From positions 1 through 64,000 of the forward strand of contig DASXXX010000031.1 of NCBI GenBank assembly GCA_036502765.1: 64,000 nt of DNA, given 5' to 3'. This DNA comes from DASUAS01 sp036502765 (GTDB taxonomy: Bacteria > Actinomycetota > Acidimicrobiia > IMCC26256 > DASPTH01). The stretch's first letter is position 1; every line of letters starts with the position of its first letter. Shown here in pieces: positions 34,743 to 42,883 of the stretch. A program made the position numbers and the translations under genes. Under the pieces are notes generated by a model. It did no database searches and was not told the origin of the DNA. It saw only the letters and a program-made list of their open reading frames with translations.

Positions 34743-35537
34743 GTGGAGATCGCGGGCAAGACCGTCGTCGTGACGGGGGCGGCATCGGGCATCGGCTTCG
34801 CGATCGCGGAAGCGTTCGCGACCGAGGGTGCCCGTCTGGCCCTCGCCGACATCGAATCGTCTGCGCTCGAGCGGGCGCGAGACGCCCTCGCCGAACGGGG
34901 TGTCGAGGTCATCACCGTGCAGACCGACGTGCGCGCCGCGGCGGCGCTCGAGCACCTGCGTGACGAGGTCGACCGAGAGTTTGCCGGTGCCGACATCGTC
35001 TGCAACAACGCCGGTGTGATGTCGCCGCTCGTCCCCCTCTGGGCGTCGCCGGCGGCCGACCTCGAATGGGTCCTGTCGGTCAACCTGTGGGGAATCGTGC
35101 ACGGGGCGCGTGCCTTCCTGCCCGGGATGATCGAGCGGGATCGCCCGACTCACATGGTCAACACCGCGTCGATGGCTGCGTTCGGTCCGGCGCCGCAGTC
35201 GGCCGGGTACGCGATGAGCAAGGCCGCGATCGTCTCATTGAGCTGCAGCCTGCGTGACGAGCTCCAGGCGACCCCAGTCGGGATCTCCGTCCTGCTGCCG
35301 GAGATGATCCGCACGCGCCTGGCGTTCGCCGAGCGCAACCGGGGCGACGGCAACGAGGCATACGAGGAGGATCCCGCCGCCGACGTGTTCAAAGACGCGC
35401 TCGATCCGGCCGTCATCGCGGCGCGGGTCGTCGCCGCGGTTCGTGAGGAGCGGTTCTGGATCCTGCCGCCACCCGACGACTTCTTCATGCAGGCCGCCTC
35501 GACGTGGATGGACGAGATCCGCGCCGCGTCGACCTGA
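34743..35537 (+). CDS. Short-chain dehydrogenase/reductase
   Basis: 264 residues from GTG 34743, preceded by GGCGGGG. Cofactor loop VVTGAASGIGFA, Asp after strand 2 (LADIESS, NAD-type), VCNNAGV and YAMSKAA with serine in NTASMAA. The C-terminal part (VVAAVREERFWILP) is of the longer SDR type seen in actinobacterial alcohol dehydrogenases. It stands alone after two operator-like palindromes and precedes the SBP-like/P450 pair by 41 bases. Confidence 0.93.
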   Translation: MEIAGKTVVVTGAASGIGFAIAEAFATEGARLALADIESSALERARDALAERGVEVITVQTDVRAAAALEHLRDEVDREFAGADIVCNNAGVMSPLVPLWASPAADLEWVLSVNLWGIVHGARAFLPGMIERDRPTHMVNTASMAAFGPAPQSAGYAMSKAAIVSLSCSLRDELQATPVGISVLLPEMIRTRLAFAERNRGDGNEAYEEDPAADVFKDALDPAVIAARVVAAVREERFWILPPPDDFFMQAASTWMDEIRAAST

Positions 35538-35578
35538 GCCACACACGCGTCTGAGCACTGCCAACAAGGAGAGCAACC

Positions 35579-36928
35579 ATGGGGGACACGGACACGCCGC
35601 AGCAGAAGATGGAGGTTGCGCAGTCCCGATGGTCGGAGATGCCGGAGACGAGGGCGAAGTCGTCGTCGTTCAGCGCGGTCACGCCCGTACCGATCGAGAA
35701 GCCGAACCCCTGGCACTCGACCGGCACGCGGACCAACGGTCAGGAGCCGCTGGACTCGATCATCGTGAACCCGCCGACGATCACGAAGATCGGGCACCGG
35801 ATCCAGCAGTACACCCCGGTGAAGATCGGCTACCTGATCGACATCGACGCGGGGATGCTGCTCGGTGACTGCCTCGACGCGGTGGTGCTCGCGGCCGAGG
35901 ATGCCCTCGACGACGGTGAGCTCAAGCGACCGATCGAGATCGTGCCGATGGTGGCGCGTGGACTTCCGCGCGAAGACGCCGCCACCGCGGTCGCGGGCTA
36001 CGAGGCGTTGTGCGATGCCGGCTGCCTCGTGATCCTCGGGCCGTACATCACCGACAACGCGATGGCGCTCCTGCCCGCGATGGAGCGGCGCCAGGTGCCG
36101 GTCGTCTCGACCAACGGCGCCAAGCCGTTCCACAGCTACTACGGCTTCACCCTCGGCAACGGCGGCGTGTCGGAGGAGGGCGCGATCTGCGCCGGATGGC
36201 TGCGCGACAAGGGCTTCGAGCGTGTCGCCGCGGTCACCGAGATCTCACCAGGAGGTGACGAGTACGCCAAGGCCTTCCGCGCCGCGGCGAAGCGCAACCA
36301 GGTGAATCTCGTCGCCGACGTCCTCGTCGATCAGACCGGTGACGACCTCGCCGACGTACTGCGCCACCTCCATGACGAAGTGCAGCCCGACGCCATCGCG
36401 TACCTCGGCTACGGCTACCCGGTGGCGATGTTCAACCCGATCCTGCGTGCGCTCGACTGGGATCCGCCGCGCATCATGAGCACCGCGTTCATGTGGTACA
36501 TCAACGAGCCGAGCATGCTCGACGACATGGACGGCTGGTACGGCGTCGACCAGGTCGGGAACGACCGGAACGACTCGAACCGCAACTACTGGCCCTTCGT
36601 GCACCGGTTCGAGGAGCGGTACGGTCGCCGGGTGCAGCACGCGATGCTCGGGTGCTCGTACGACCAGGCCCGGGCCACGATCGCGGGGGTGGCCAATGCG
36701 ACGCTGCTCGACCCTGCTGGTGTCGTGAAGGGACTCGAGACGCTCACCATGATGCCGACCGTGAGCGGCGGGCCCCGGAGCTACATCAGCTTCGGTCCGT
36801 ACGACCGCAAGGGCTTCAAGGGCGACTGGCTCACCATCCGCCACGTCGTCGACGGGGTGCCGGAGTTCGACGGCTACCTGTCGACGGCGTACCCCGCCAC
36901 CATCCGGTCGAACGACGAGGCCTCGTGA
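35579..36928 (+). CDS. Solute-binding-protein-like (type 1 periplasmic fold) protein without signal peptide
   Basis: 449 residues. From about residue 75 the sequence follows the Liv-type ligand-binding fold: VKIGYLIDIDAGMLLGD, IEIVPMVARGLPRE, LVILGPYITDNAMALLPA, VPVVSTNGAKPFH, VAAVTEISPGGDEYAKAF, DAIAYLGYGYPVAMF. The first 75 residues are polar (Ser/Glu/Pro-rich) with no hydrophobic segment or lipobox, so it should stay in the cytoplasm. AAGGAGAG precedes ATG 35579. Its stop overlaps the start of a P450 gene. A cytoplasmic ligand sensor, carrier or amidase-operon-repressor-like role is possible; transport is unlikely. Confidence 0.82.
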   Translation: MGDTDTPQQKMEVAQSRWSEMPETRAKSSSFSAVTPVPIEKPNPWHSTGTRTNGQEPLDSIIVNPPTITKIGHRIQQYTPVKIGYLIDIDAGMLLGDCLDAVVLAAEDALDDGELKRPIEIVPMVARGLPREDAATAVAGYEALCDAGCLVILGPYITDNAMALLPAMERRQVPVVSTNGAKPFHSYYGFTLGNGGVSEEGAICAGWLRDKGFERVAAVTEISPGGDEYAKAFRAAAKRNQVNLVADVLVDQTGDDLADVLRHLHDEVQPDAIAYLGYGYPVAMFNPILRALDWDPPRIMSTAFMWYINEPSMLDDMDGWYGVDQVGNDRNDSNRNYWPFVHRFEERYGRRVQHAMLGCSYDQARATIAGVANATLLDPAGVVKGLETLTMMPTVSGGPRSYISFGPYDRKGFKGDWLTIRHVVDGVPEFDGYLSTAYPATIRSNDEAS

Positions 36929-38139
36929 CCAGCGTCCCGGGCTATCTCGACGCCGATCCCGCAGTGCGCATGGCTGCGCTTGCTGAGCTGCGCGCGCAGT
37001 GCCCGGTCGCGCCGCCACTGGCCGAGGGTCGACCCTGGACCGCCGTGTCGCACGAAGCGGTGGAGACCGTGTTCCGCGAGATCTACACCTTCGGCGGGAG
37101 TGCAGGATCGACCGGACTCGACGAGGACGACACGTCGATCGCCGGGATTCTCGAACCACGCCATGGGCAGATCCGTCGGATCATCAACGCCGTCGTCGCC
37201 TTCCACCGCTCACAGCAGATCGAGCCGTTCCTGGTCCAGCTCTCGGAACGACTGGTCGGCGAGTTCGCGGCCGCCGCGTCGGTCGCCGGTCCCGACGGCA
37301 CCGACGTGATGCCGCTCGCGGTGGATCCGGTGCCGCCGAACGCGATGGCCCGGCTCCTCGGATTTCCCGCGGCCGACGCGGCCCGCTACTACGCGTGGGC
37401 CGATCAGATCGGCGCTGCGTTCGCGGCGGCCGCTGCCGAAGGTCGTTCGATCTCGATGGCCGAGGCAGTACCGGAGTTCACGCAGTACGTCGACGACCGC
37501 ATCGCCCAGCGGCTGGCGACGCCCGAGGCCGACTGGCCTCAGGACGCGCTCACGCGCTTCCTCTCGACCGACATCGAGGGGGTGCGGCTCTCGCCTCGCG
37601 CCATCCGGGTGCAGATCCTGTTCATGATCGGCGCCGGCTCCGAGACGACGCGCAACCTCATGGGGAGTGCGCTGTACCGACTCGCGCGGGATCCCGAGCT
37701 GTACGCGCACGTGCGCGCGGAGCGATCGCAGGTCGAAGCGGTGATCGAGGAAACCCTACGCATCGACGCGCCGGCGCAGTTCCTCGTCCGCCGGTGCCTC
37801 GCCGACACCGCGCTCACCGGACAACCTCTCCACGAGGGCGAACACGTCATGATCAGCCTGAGCTCCGCCAACTGGGACGACTCCGTGTTCCCAGCGCCCG
37901 ACATGTTCGATCTCGACCGCGACACGGTGCGTCAGCACGTCGCGTTCGGCTCGGGACCGCACATCTGTCCCGGCGCGCCCCTCGCACGGCTCGAAGCGCG
38001 GTCGCTGCTCAACGCGTTCGTCGATCGCTTCGATCGGATCGGGCTCGGCGCCGGCTACGAGTTCGACCACCTGGCGCACGGCATGCTCCACGGGCCGCAC
38101 ACGTTGCGGCTCGTGGTCCACGAAGCCGCCGATCAGTGA
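36925..38139 (+). CDS. Cytochrome P450
   Basis: 404 residues from GTG 36925 (GTGA overlap with the SBP-like gene). I-helix MIGAGSETTRN, K-helix EETLR, heme loop FGSGPHICPG with the axial cysteine at residue 348. Proline follows the cysteine, as in several CYP families but not in the other P450s here. The N-terminal region is short and divergent. Followed at once by an SDR that could oxidise the hydroxylated product. Confidence 0.94.
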   Translation: MTSVPGYLDADPAVRMAALAELRAQCPVAPPLAEGRPWTAVSHEAVETVFREIYTFGGSAGSTGLDEDDTSIAGILEPRHGQIRRIINAVVAFHRSQQIEPFLVQLSERLVGEFAAAASVAGPDGTDVMPLAVDPVPPNAMARLLGFPAADAARYYAWADQIGAAFAAAAAEGRSISMAEAVPEFTQYVDDRIAQRLATPEADWPQDALTRFLSTDIEGVRLSPRAIRVQILFMIGAGSETTRNLMGSALYRLARDPELYAHVRAERSQVEAVIEETLRIDAPAQFLVRRCLADTALTGQPLHEGEHVMISLSSANWDDSVFPAPDMFDLDRDTVRQHVAFGSGPHICPGAPLARLEARSLLNAFVDRFDRIGLGAGYEFDHLAHGMLHGPHTLRLVVHEAADQ

Positions 38140-38141
38140 CG

Positions 38142-38900
38142 ATGCCGCTCGACGGCCGGGTCGCGGTCGTCACCGGTGCCGGGCGCGGCATCGGGCGCGG
38201 GATCGCATGCGCGCTCTCCGACGCGGGCGCGCGCGTCGCCGTGGTCGACATCGACGAGTCGAGCGCGTCCGACACCGCCGCGCTCATCACCGAGTCGGGT
38301 GCCGAGACCACGGCCATCTCGTGTGACGTGTCCGACCGTGCGAGCGTCGACGCCATGGTGGCGGCCGTCGTCGCACGGTTCGGATCGCTGTCGGTCCTGG
38401 TGAACAACGCGCAGGCCCTGCGCGCCGAAGTGTCGTTGGTGGACCACACCGCCGCCGACATGGCCCTCGCGTTGGACTCAGGCTTCTGGGGCACGTTCCA
38501 CTGCATGCAGGCCGCGTTCGCCACGCTGTGCGACTCCGGCGACGGGCGCGTCGTGAACCTCGGATCCTCGGCCGGCACGCAGGGGCAGGCTGGTCTGGCG
38601 GGCTATGCCGCGACGAAGGAGGCGATCCGCGGGCTGAGCCGGGTCGCGGCACGCGAGTGGGGCGAGTTCGGGATCACGGTCAACGTGATCTGTCCGTCGG
38701 CGATGTCGCCGGGCGCGCAGGCCTGGGCCGCTGAGCATCCGGATCTCTACGAGGAGTTCCTGGCCAAGCGTCCGATCCGGCGCGACGGCGATCCGTACGC
38801 CGACATCGGCGCGCTGGTGGTGTTCCTCACCGGCGGCGGCGCGGGCTTCATCACCGGCGAGACCATCATGGTGAACGGCGGGTCGGCCCTCCGCCCCTGA
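38142..38900 (+). CDS. Short-chain dehydrogenase/reductase
   Basis: 252 residues. VVTGAGRGIGRG, NAD-type Asp (VVDIDESS), LVNNAQA in place of NNAG, YAATKEA with serine in NLGSSAG, and ITVNVICPSA. ATG 38142 begins two bases after the P450 stop; GTG 38136, in frame and overlapping that stop, would add two residues. Third gene of the SBP-like/P450/SDR unit and convergent with the SDR at 38916. Confidence 0.94.
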   Translation: MPLDGRVAVVTGAGRGIGRGIACALSDAGARVAVVDIDESSASDTAALITESGAETTAISCDVSDRASVDAMVAAVVARFGSLSVLVNNAQALRAEVSLVDHTAADMALALDSGFWGTFHCMQAAFATLCDSGDGRVVNLGSSAGTQGQAGLAGYAATKEAIRGLSRVAAREWGEFGITVNVICPSAMSPGAQAWAAEHPDLYEEFLAKRPIRRDGDPYADIGALVVFLTGGGAGFITGETIMVNGGSALRP

Positions 38901-38915
38901 CGTGCAGGCCGACGG

Positions 38916-39860
38916 TCAGTCGTTCTTGGCGCTGAGCTTCTTCAGATCGAGTCCGCCGCCGAAGCCGAGGTCGCCGAGGTAGCTGTTGAACTCGGACGCC
39001 CGGTCGACCGGGACGAACATCCCGTCGGTGTCCATCACGTCGTCGAGGTGCGCGGCGAAGTCCTCGGGGCTCGGGTCGTCGCTGATGTAACCGGCGGTGA
39101 CACCGAGGAACGCGCGTGCGATGCGCCCACCGCCCACGAGGAAGCACTCGCCGGTGACGGGGGCGTCGTCGGACGCGAGGACCACCACGAACGCGGCGAC
39201 CCGCTCCGGACCGAAGGTCTGTTCCATGAACGCGCGAAACGTCTCGTCGGGAACGGTGGCCGTCATCCGCGTGTATGCCGTGGGCATGATCGCGTTGACC
39301 TGGATGCCGAGGTCGGCGCCGGCAAGCGCCAGGCTGCGCGTGAGTCCGATCAGTCCGGCCTTCGCTGTCTGGTACACGGTGCCGCCGGCCGAGCCGAACA
39401 CGGCACCCGACGACGTGTTGACGATCCGGCCCCGGCCCTGCTCCGCCATCGGCGCCCAGACCGCACGACAGAGGCTCACCGCGCCCAGCAGGTGCGTGTC
39501 GAGCACGCGGTCGACGTACGCGTCGTCGACGTTGGCGAGCAGTTGATCGTCCAGCACGCCCGCGTTGTTCACCAGGATGTCGATGCCGCCGTACGCGTCG
39601 AGCGCGGTCTGCACGATGGCCCGGGCTCCGTCGGGCTCGGCGACGCTGTGGGCGTCGGCAACGGCTGTGCCGCCCGCCTGCACGATCTCGCCGACGACGC
39701 GCTGCGCGACCTCCGACGACGGTGCCGATCCGTCCAGTGCGATGCCGAGGTCGTTCACGACGACCCGCGCACCGCGCTCTGCCAGGGCCAGCGCGTGGGC
39801 CCGGCCGACGCCGCCGCCGGCGCCGGTCACGATCGCGACGCGATCATCGAGTCGGAGCAT
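38916..39860 (-). CDS. Short-chain dehydrogenase, multifunctional-enzyme-2-like (3-hydroxyacyl-CoA dehydrogenase type)
   Basis: 314 residues, longer than classical SDRs. Cofactor loop VTGAGGGVGRAHALALAERGA with VVVNDLG is the pattern of peroxisomal MFE-2/HSD17B4-like hydroxyacyl-CoA dehydrogenases. NNAGVLDD and YQTAKAG with serine in NTSSGAV complete the active site. The C-terminal extension (GYISDDPSPEDFAAHLDDVMD) is also seen in that group. Fits oxidation of 3-hydroxyacyl-CoA during beta-oxidation. AAGGGAAGG precedes ATG 39860. Confidence 0.92.
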   Translation of the reverse strand: MLRLDDRVAIVTGAGGGVGRAHALALAERGARVVVNDLGIALDGSAPSSEVAQRVVGEIVQAGGTAVADAHSVAEPDGARAIVQTALDAYGGIDILVNNAGVLDDQLLANVDDAYVDRVLDTHLLGAVSLCRAVWAPMAEQGRGRIVNTSSGAVFGSAGGTVYQTAKAGLIGLTRSLALAGADLGIQVNAIMPTAYTRMTATVPDETFRAFMEQTFGPERVAAFVVVLASDDAPVTGECFLVGGGRIARAFLGVTAGYISDDPSPEDFAAHLDDVMDTDGMFVPVDRASEFNSYLGDLGFGGGLDLKKLSAKND

Positions 39861-39886
39861 GTTGATCGACCTTCCCTTTCGAAGAA

Positions 39887-39914
39887 GACCCGCCCGCGTG
39901 CGGGCGGACGGGTC
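39887..39914 (-). terminator. Hairpin with T-rich tail after the LuxC-like gene
   Basis: On the minus strand GACCCGTCCGCCCGC pairs with GCGGGCGGGTC (one 4-base bulge, very short loop) and is followed by TTCTTC. It overlaps the LuxC-like stop codon and precedes the SDR start at 39860, so it may reduce read-through into that gene. Confidence 0.6.
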
Positions 39915-41304
39915 AGCAGTCGTCGACCAGCCACCGGACGAATCGGTTCAGGGGATAGAACCCGTCGTGTGGGAGGCCGGGGATGGCGTCGAGCACCTCA
40001 CCGAGGGGCACGATGCGCTGCATGCCGCGGGCGGCGAGCCGGTCGCGCATCGTGGCCGAGAGGGAGATGGGATAGACACCGATGGTCTGGGTCGCGACGT
40101 TGACGTGCGGCAGCACGTCGTCGAGGGAATCGATCGGCACGACGTTGACGACCTTGCCCTCGGGATGGAAGTCGACTGGATCGTCGGAGCGGATCACGAC
40201 GCCGTCTTCGTAGGAACCCCAGACGCCGTACATGTCGTCGAGCGCGCGCAGGAGGTCGACCTCTTCGCGGATGTCCGAGGGGACTGGGACGCCGTGGCCG
40301 TCGGACATCGGGCGATCGACGCCGAGCTCCGCGGCGAGGTGGGAACACCAGCGGTCGAGAGCTTCACCCGGCTCGGACTCGACAAAGACGAATCGACTCG
40401 ACGCGCACGCCGACTGGTTGAACAGCGCGACGTCGATTGCGGCGCGGCGGGCGGAGTCCTCGATGGTCTCGGGCGACTCGAACGCGCCCGCTCCGACGAT
40501 GGAGATAGAGACCTTGGGATCGAAGGAGACCAGCTCGAAACCCGGCGCAATGTATGTGAGCGCGCTGCGGATGGCTGCGTCGCCTCCCCACGCCACGAGC
40601 TTGTCGAAGAACTGTGCCCGGAAGAGCGCGCCTTCGACTGCAGCATCACCACCGCGCCAGTACACGCACGAGAACGACCTCGTGACCGGGTGATCGGGCG
40701 CGATCTCCTCGAGCGTGCGCAGCATCGCCGTCGCGGTGAACAGGTCGTTGGAGGGAAGCTTGAGGAGGTGCACACCCTTGGTCAGCGCGGACCGGGCGAT
40801 GGTGATCGCGGTGACGCCAGGGGTGTTGCCGGCGAGCACGTGGATCAGACGCGGCGGGAACGCTCGCACACGCCGAGTGCGGCCCGACGGATCCACGACG
40901 GGCGCCCAACCGTCGAGGCGCTCCCGGCCGACCTCTTGTTCGACCTGGAACTCGAGCGACGCACGATCGAAGACCCCACTGAGCGATCGGTACGCGGCTT
41001 CGAGGATGCGCGGACCGAGCGGGTTCACCGCGATGCTCGCCTCGAGCGCCTGAGCCATGTGCTCGTTGTGATCGGGGTCGAGCCGGCCGCCGAGCTCCAC
41101 GAGGAGGTCGATGATCTCGGCGACGGGCACGTCGAACGCGGGTCCGGGCTGCACCCGGGGCCAGATGAGCTCGTCGAGATCGAGGGTGGGGGTGAAGAAG
41201 CCTCGCTGGGTCGCGCCCTCCTCGGCCGACGCGACAGTGACGGTGCGTCCCTTGATGAAGTGCGGCACCGCCAGCGCAACCGACGGCGATTCGAGCGTGC
41301 TCAC
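39913..41304 (-). CDS. LuxC-like acyl-CoA/acyl-protein reductase
   Basis: 463 residues from GTG 41304 (GTGA overlap with the upstream LuxE-like gene). Matches the LuxC fatty-acyl reductase branch of the ALDH fold: IHVLAGNTPGVTA nucleotide region, LLKLPSNDLFTA, KLVAWGGDAAI, FDPKVSISIVG and NQSACASSR, with the probable catalytic cysteine at residue 300. LuxC reduces activated fatty acid to aldehyde with NADPH. In luminous bacteria it partners LuxE and LuxD; here there are no luxAB genes beside it, though three luciferase-like LLM genes occur elsewhere in the window. A role in aldehyde production or in carboxylate reduction is inferred. Confidence 0.82.
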   Translation of the reverse strand: MSTLESPSVALAVPHFIKGRTVTVASAEEGATQRGFFTPTLDLDELIWPRVQPGPAFDVPVAEIIDLLVELGGRLDPDHNEHMAQALEASIAVNPLGPRILEAAYRSLSGVFDRASLEFQVEQEVGRERLDGWAPVVDPSGRTRRVRAFPPRLIHVLAGNTPGVTAITIARSALTKGVHLLKLPSNDLFTATAMLRTLEEIAPDHPVTRSFSCVYWRGGDAAVEGALFRAQFFDKLVAWGGDAAIRSALTYIAPGFELVSFDPKVSISIVGAGAFESPETIEDSARRAAIDVALFNQSACASSRFVFVESEPGEALDRWCSHLAAELGVDRPMSDGHGVPVPSDIREEVDLLRALDDMYGVWGSYEDGVVIRSDDPVDFHPEGKVVNVVPIDSLDDVLPHVNVATQTIGVYPISLSATMRDRLAARGMQRIVPLGEVLDAIPGLPHDGFYPLNRFVRWLVDDC

Positions 41305-42635
41305 GTCATGCTCCCTCGGACGAAGGCATCGATCGTGCCCGCACACGTCAACTTGTCGTCGCCACCCTCGAGGTCCGTGTAGCGGGTGATGGTGCCGTCG
41401 AGGATGGCGGGGCTCGGTCCCCCGAGATCGGCCGTCACGTGGTCGCCGCTGATCAGCCCGCCCCAGCGACCCTCGAGCGCGACGTCGAAGAAGGCGAACC
41501 GTCCCTCGGTGTGACCGTCGGTGCGGTTGAGCAGCTGTGTGCCTTCACGATCGAGGATCAGCGGGATGACCCAGGGGGCGACGCGGCACCGACCGTCGCG
41601 TCGCGGCATCGCGGCCGAGAGCTCGGACATCCCGTAGCCGCCGAGCACCCGCTCGGGCCCGAAGCCGAAGAACTGCAGCACCTGCTCCTGGTAGTCGTCG
41701 GGAAGCGACGCCCCCTTGGTGCCACCGCCGGCGATCAGGACCGTCTCGGGGTGGAAGCTGCCCGCCGGCACGCCGCGTTGGCGGGCGGTCTCGAGCATCG
41801 TCCACAACTGCGGCCAGAAGCCCGAGATGATCAGCGGCTCGTCGCGGAAGTCCAGGATCGCGTCGATGAGCTCGGCGAGGCGTGCGTCCATCTGCGCGGC
41901 GCGCTCGACGGCCTGCTGCTCCTGCGCGGCGATCTCGCTCGGCATCGCAGTGCCGTCGGCGATGGACTTGCGCAGCGCAGCCATCTTCGTGATGTCGCTG
42001 ATCCGCAGAGGTTCCTCGGTGAGGAAGAAGCGAGCACCCTCGCGCCCGTACGCCTCGGCCATGGTGCGGTTGTACAGCGGTGCCCGCGTAGGCCCGTACT
42101 TCGGGCCGAGGACGAACACCGGCCGGTCCTGCTTCGGCGAGACCCCGAAGTTCCACTCCAGCGACGGCACGATCGCCCGCATCGAGAAGTCGATGTCGCC
42201 TCGGGTGCCGGGAAGGAACGAGTTCTTGCCGCTCGTGCCGCTCGTGGCCATCACCATGTGACCACCGCCATGCAGGCGTGCGAGCCAGTCGTCCTGGTCG
42301 GCGACACCCTCGACGTCGAGATCGCGAACGCGTTCGCTCGACACCGTGTCGAGCCACGCGTTCATCGCGCCCCACTTGCCCTTCGACACGAGCGCAGTCG
42401 GATACGACTTGTAGTTCGAGTGCGCGAACAGCAGCGGAATGATCTCGTCGAGCGAGCTGATGTCATCGACGCCGGTCGCTTCACACAGTTTGGCCAAAAC
42501 CGGGATCTGCTCGCGGCGCTCGGCCAGCCGCTCGTTGAACGCTTCGATCCAGAGTGGTTCGAGCTCGGCGTACGAGTGCGCGAACGGGTCCGGTTCGCCG
42601 AGGAACGCACACAACTTCTCGCTGGCGGCACCCAC
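41301..42635 (-). CDS. LuxE-like acyl-protein synthetase/phenylacetate-CoA-ligase-like adenylase
   Basis: 444 residues from GTG 42635 with AAAGGGG upstream. The ATP-binding motif ATSGTSGKNSF and the later GGYGMSELSAAM match the LuxE/phenylacetate-CoA ligase group of adenylating enzymes. It would activate a carboxylic acid as acyl-AMP and pass the acyl group to itself or to the LuxC-like partner, whose gene it overlaps by four bases. It is longer than LuxE of Vibrio (about 370 residues). The start region lies 100 bases from a repeated operator-like element. Confidence 0.8.
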   Translation of the reverse strand: MGAASEKLCAFLGEPDPFAHSYAELEPLWIEAFNERLAERREQIPVLAKLCEATGVDDISSLDEIIPLLFAHSNYKSYPTALVSKGKWGAMNAWLDTVSSERVRDLDVEGVADQDDWLARLHGGGHMVMATSGTSGKNSFLPGTRGDIDFSMRAIVPSLEWNFGVSPKQDRPVFVLGPKYGPTRAPLYNRTMAEAYGREGARFFLTEEPLRISDITKMAALRKSIADGTAMPSEIAAQEQQAVERAAQMDARLAELIDAILDFRDEPLIISGFWPQLWTMLETARQRGVPAGSFHPETVLIAGGGTKGASLPDDYQEQVLQFFGFGPERVLGGYGMSELSAAMPRRDGRCRVAPWVIPLILDREGTQLLNRTDGHTEGRFAFFDVALEGRWGGLISGDHVTADLGGPSPAILDGTITRYTDLEGGDDKLTCAGTIDAFVRGSMT

Positions 42636-42741
42636 AGCGACCCCTTTCGATCAGGTGTCCGGTCGGATCTCCATCAGGGTGCCACCCATCGCGTCCGTCG
42701 GAGAACTCGGTGGTCTCCCCACCCGGGTCGGCGCCCTCGAC

Positions 42742-42761
42742 TAGCAAGTGAGTGTACACTG
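42742..42761. repeat. Direct repeat copy 1, operator-like
   Basis: TAGCAAGTGAGTGTACACTG. Contains AGTGTACACT, a perfect 10-base palindrome. On the minus strand TTGCGC and TAGTCG flank it with 17 bases between and could be the LuxE-LuxC promoter. Nearly identical to the copy at 42821-42840. Confidence 0.75.
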
Positions 42762-42797
42762 CGCAAAATTCGCCGGCCGGCTGCGCAACGAGGCGGC

Positions 42798-42840
42798 TTG
42801 ACGCCTTCCGTGGGGTCGGCTAGCAAGTGAGTGTCTACTG
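42798..42840 (+). promoter_or_regulatory. Promoter of the SBP gene with direct repeat copy 2
   Basis: TTGACG (42798-42803), 17-base spacer, TAGCAA (42821-42826). The repeat TAGCAAGTGAGTGTCTACTG (42821-42840) starts at the -10 and covers the expected transcription start, so a bound protein would block initiation. It differs from copy 1 at two positions, and the bases after both copies are also alike (GCAAAA, TCAAAA). Confidence 0.7.
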
Positions 42841-42883
42841 TTCAAAAACGTTCGGGCCGCAGCTCGACGAGGGGGGAACGTCC

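Noticed and set aside
39048..41382. Long plus-strand open frames opposite SDR and LuxC-like genes
   Set aside because: Shadows of the minus-strand genes, with no family motifs and skewed composition.
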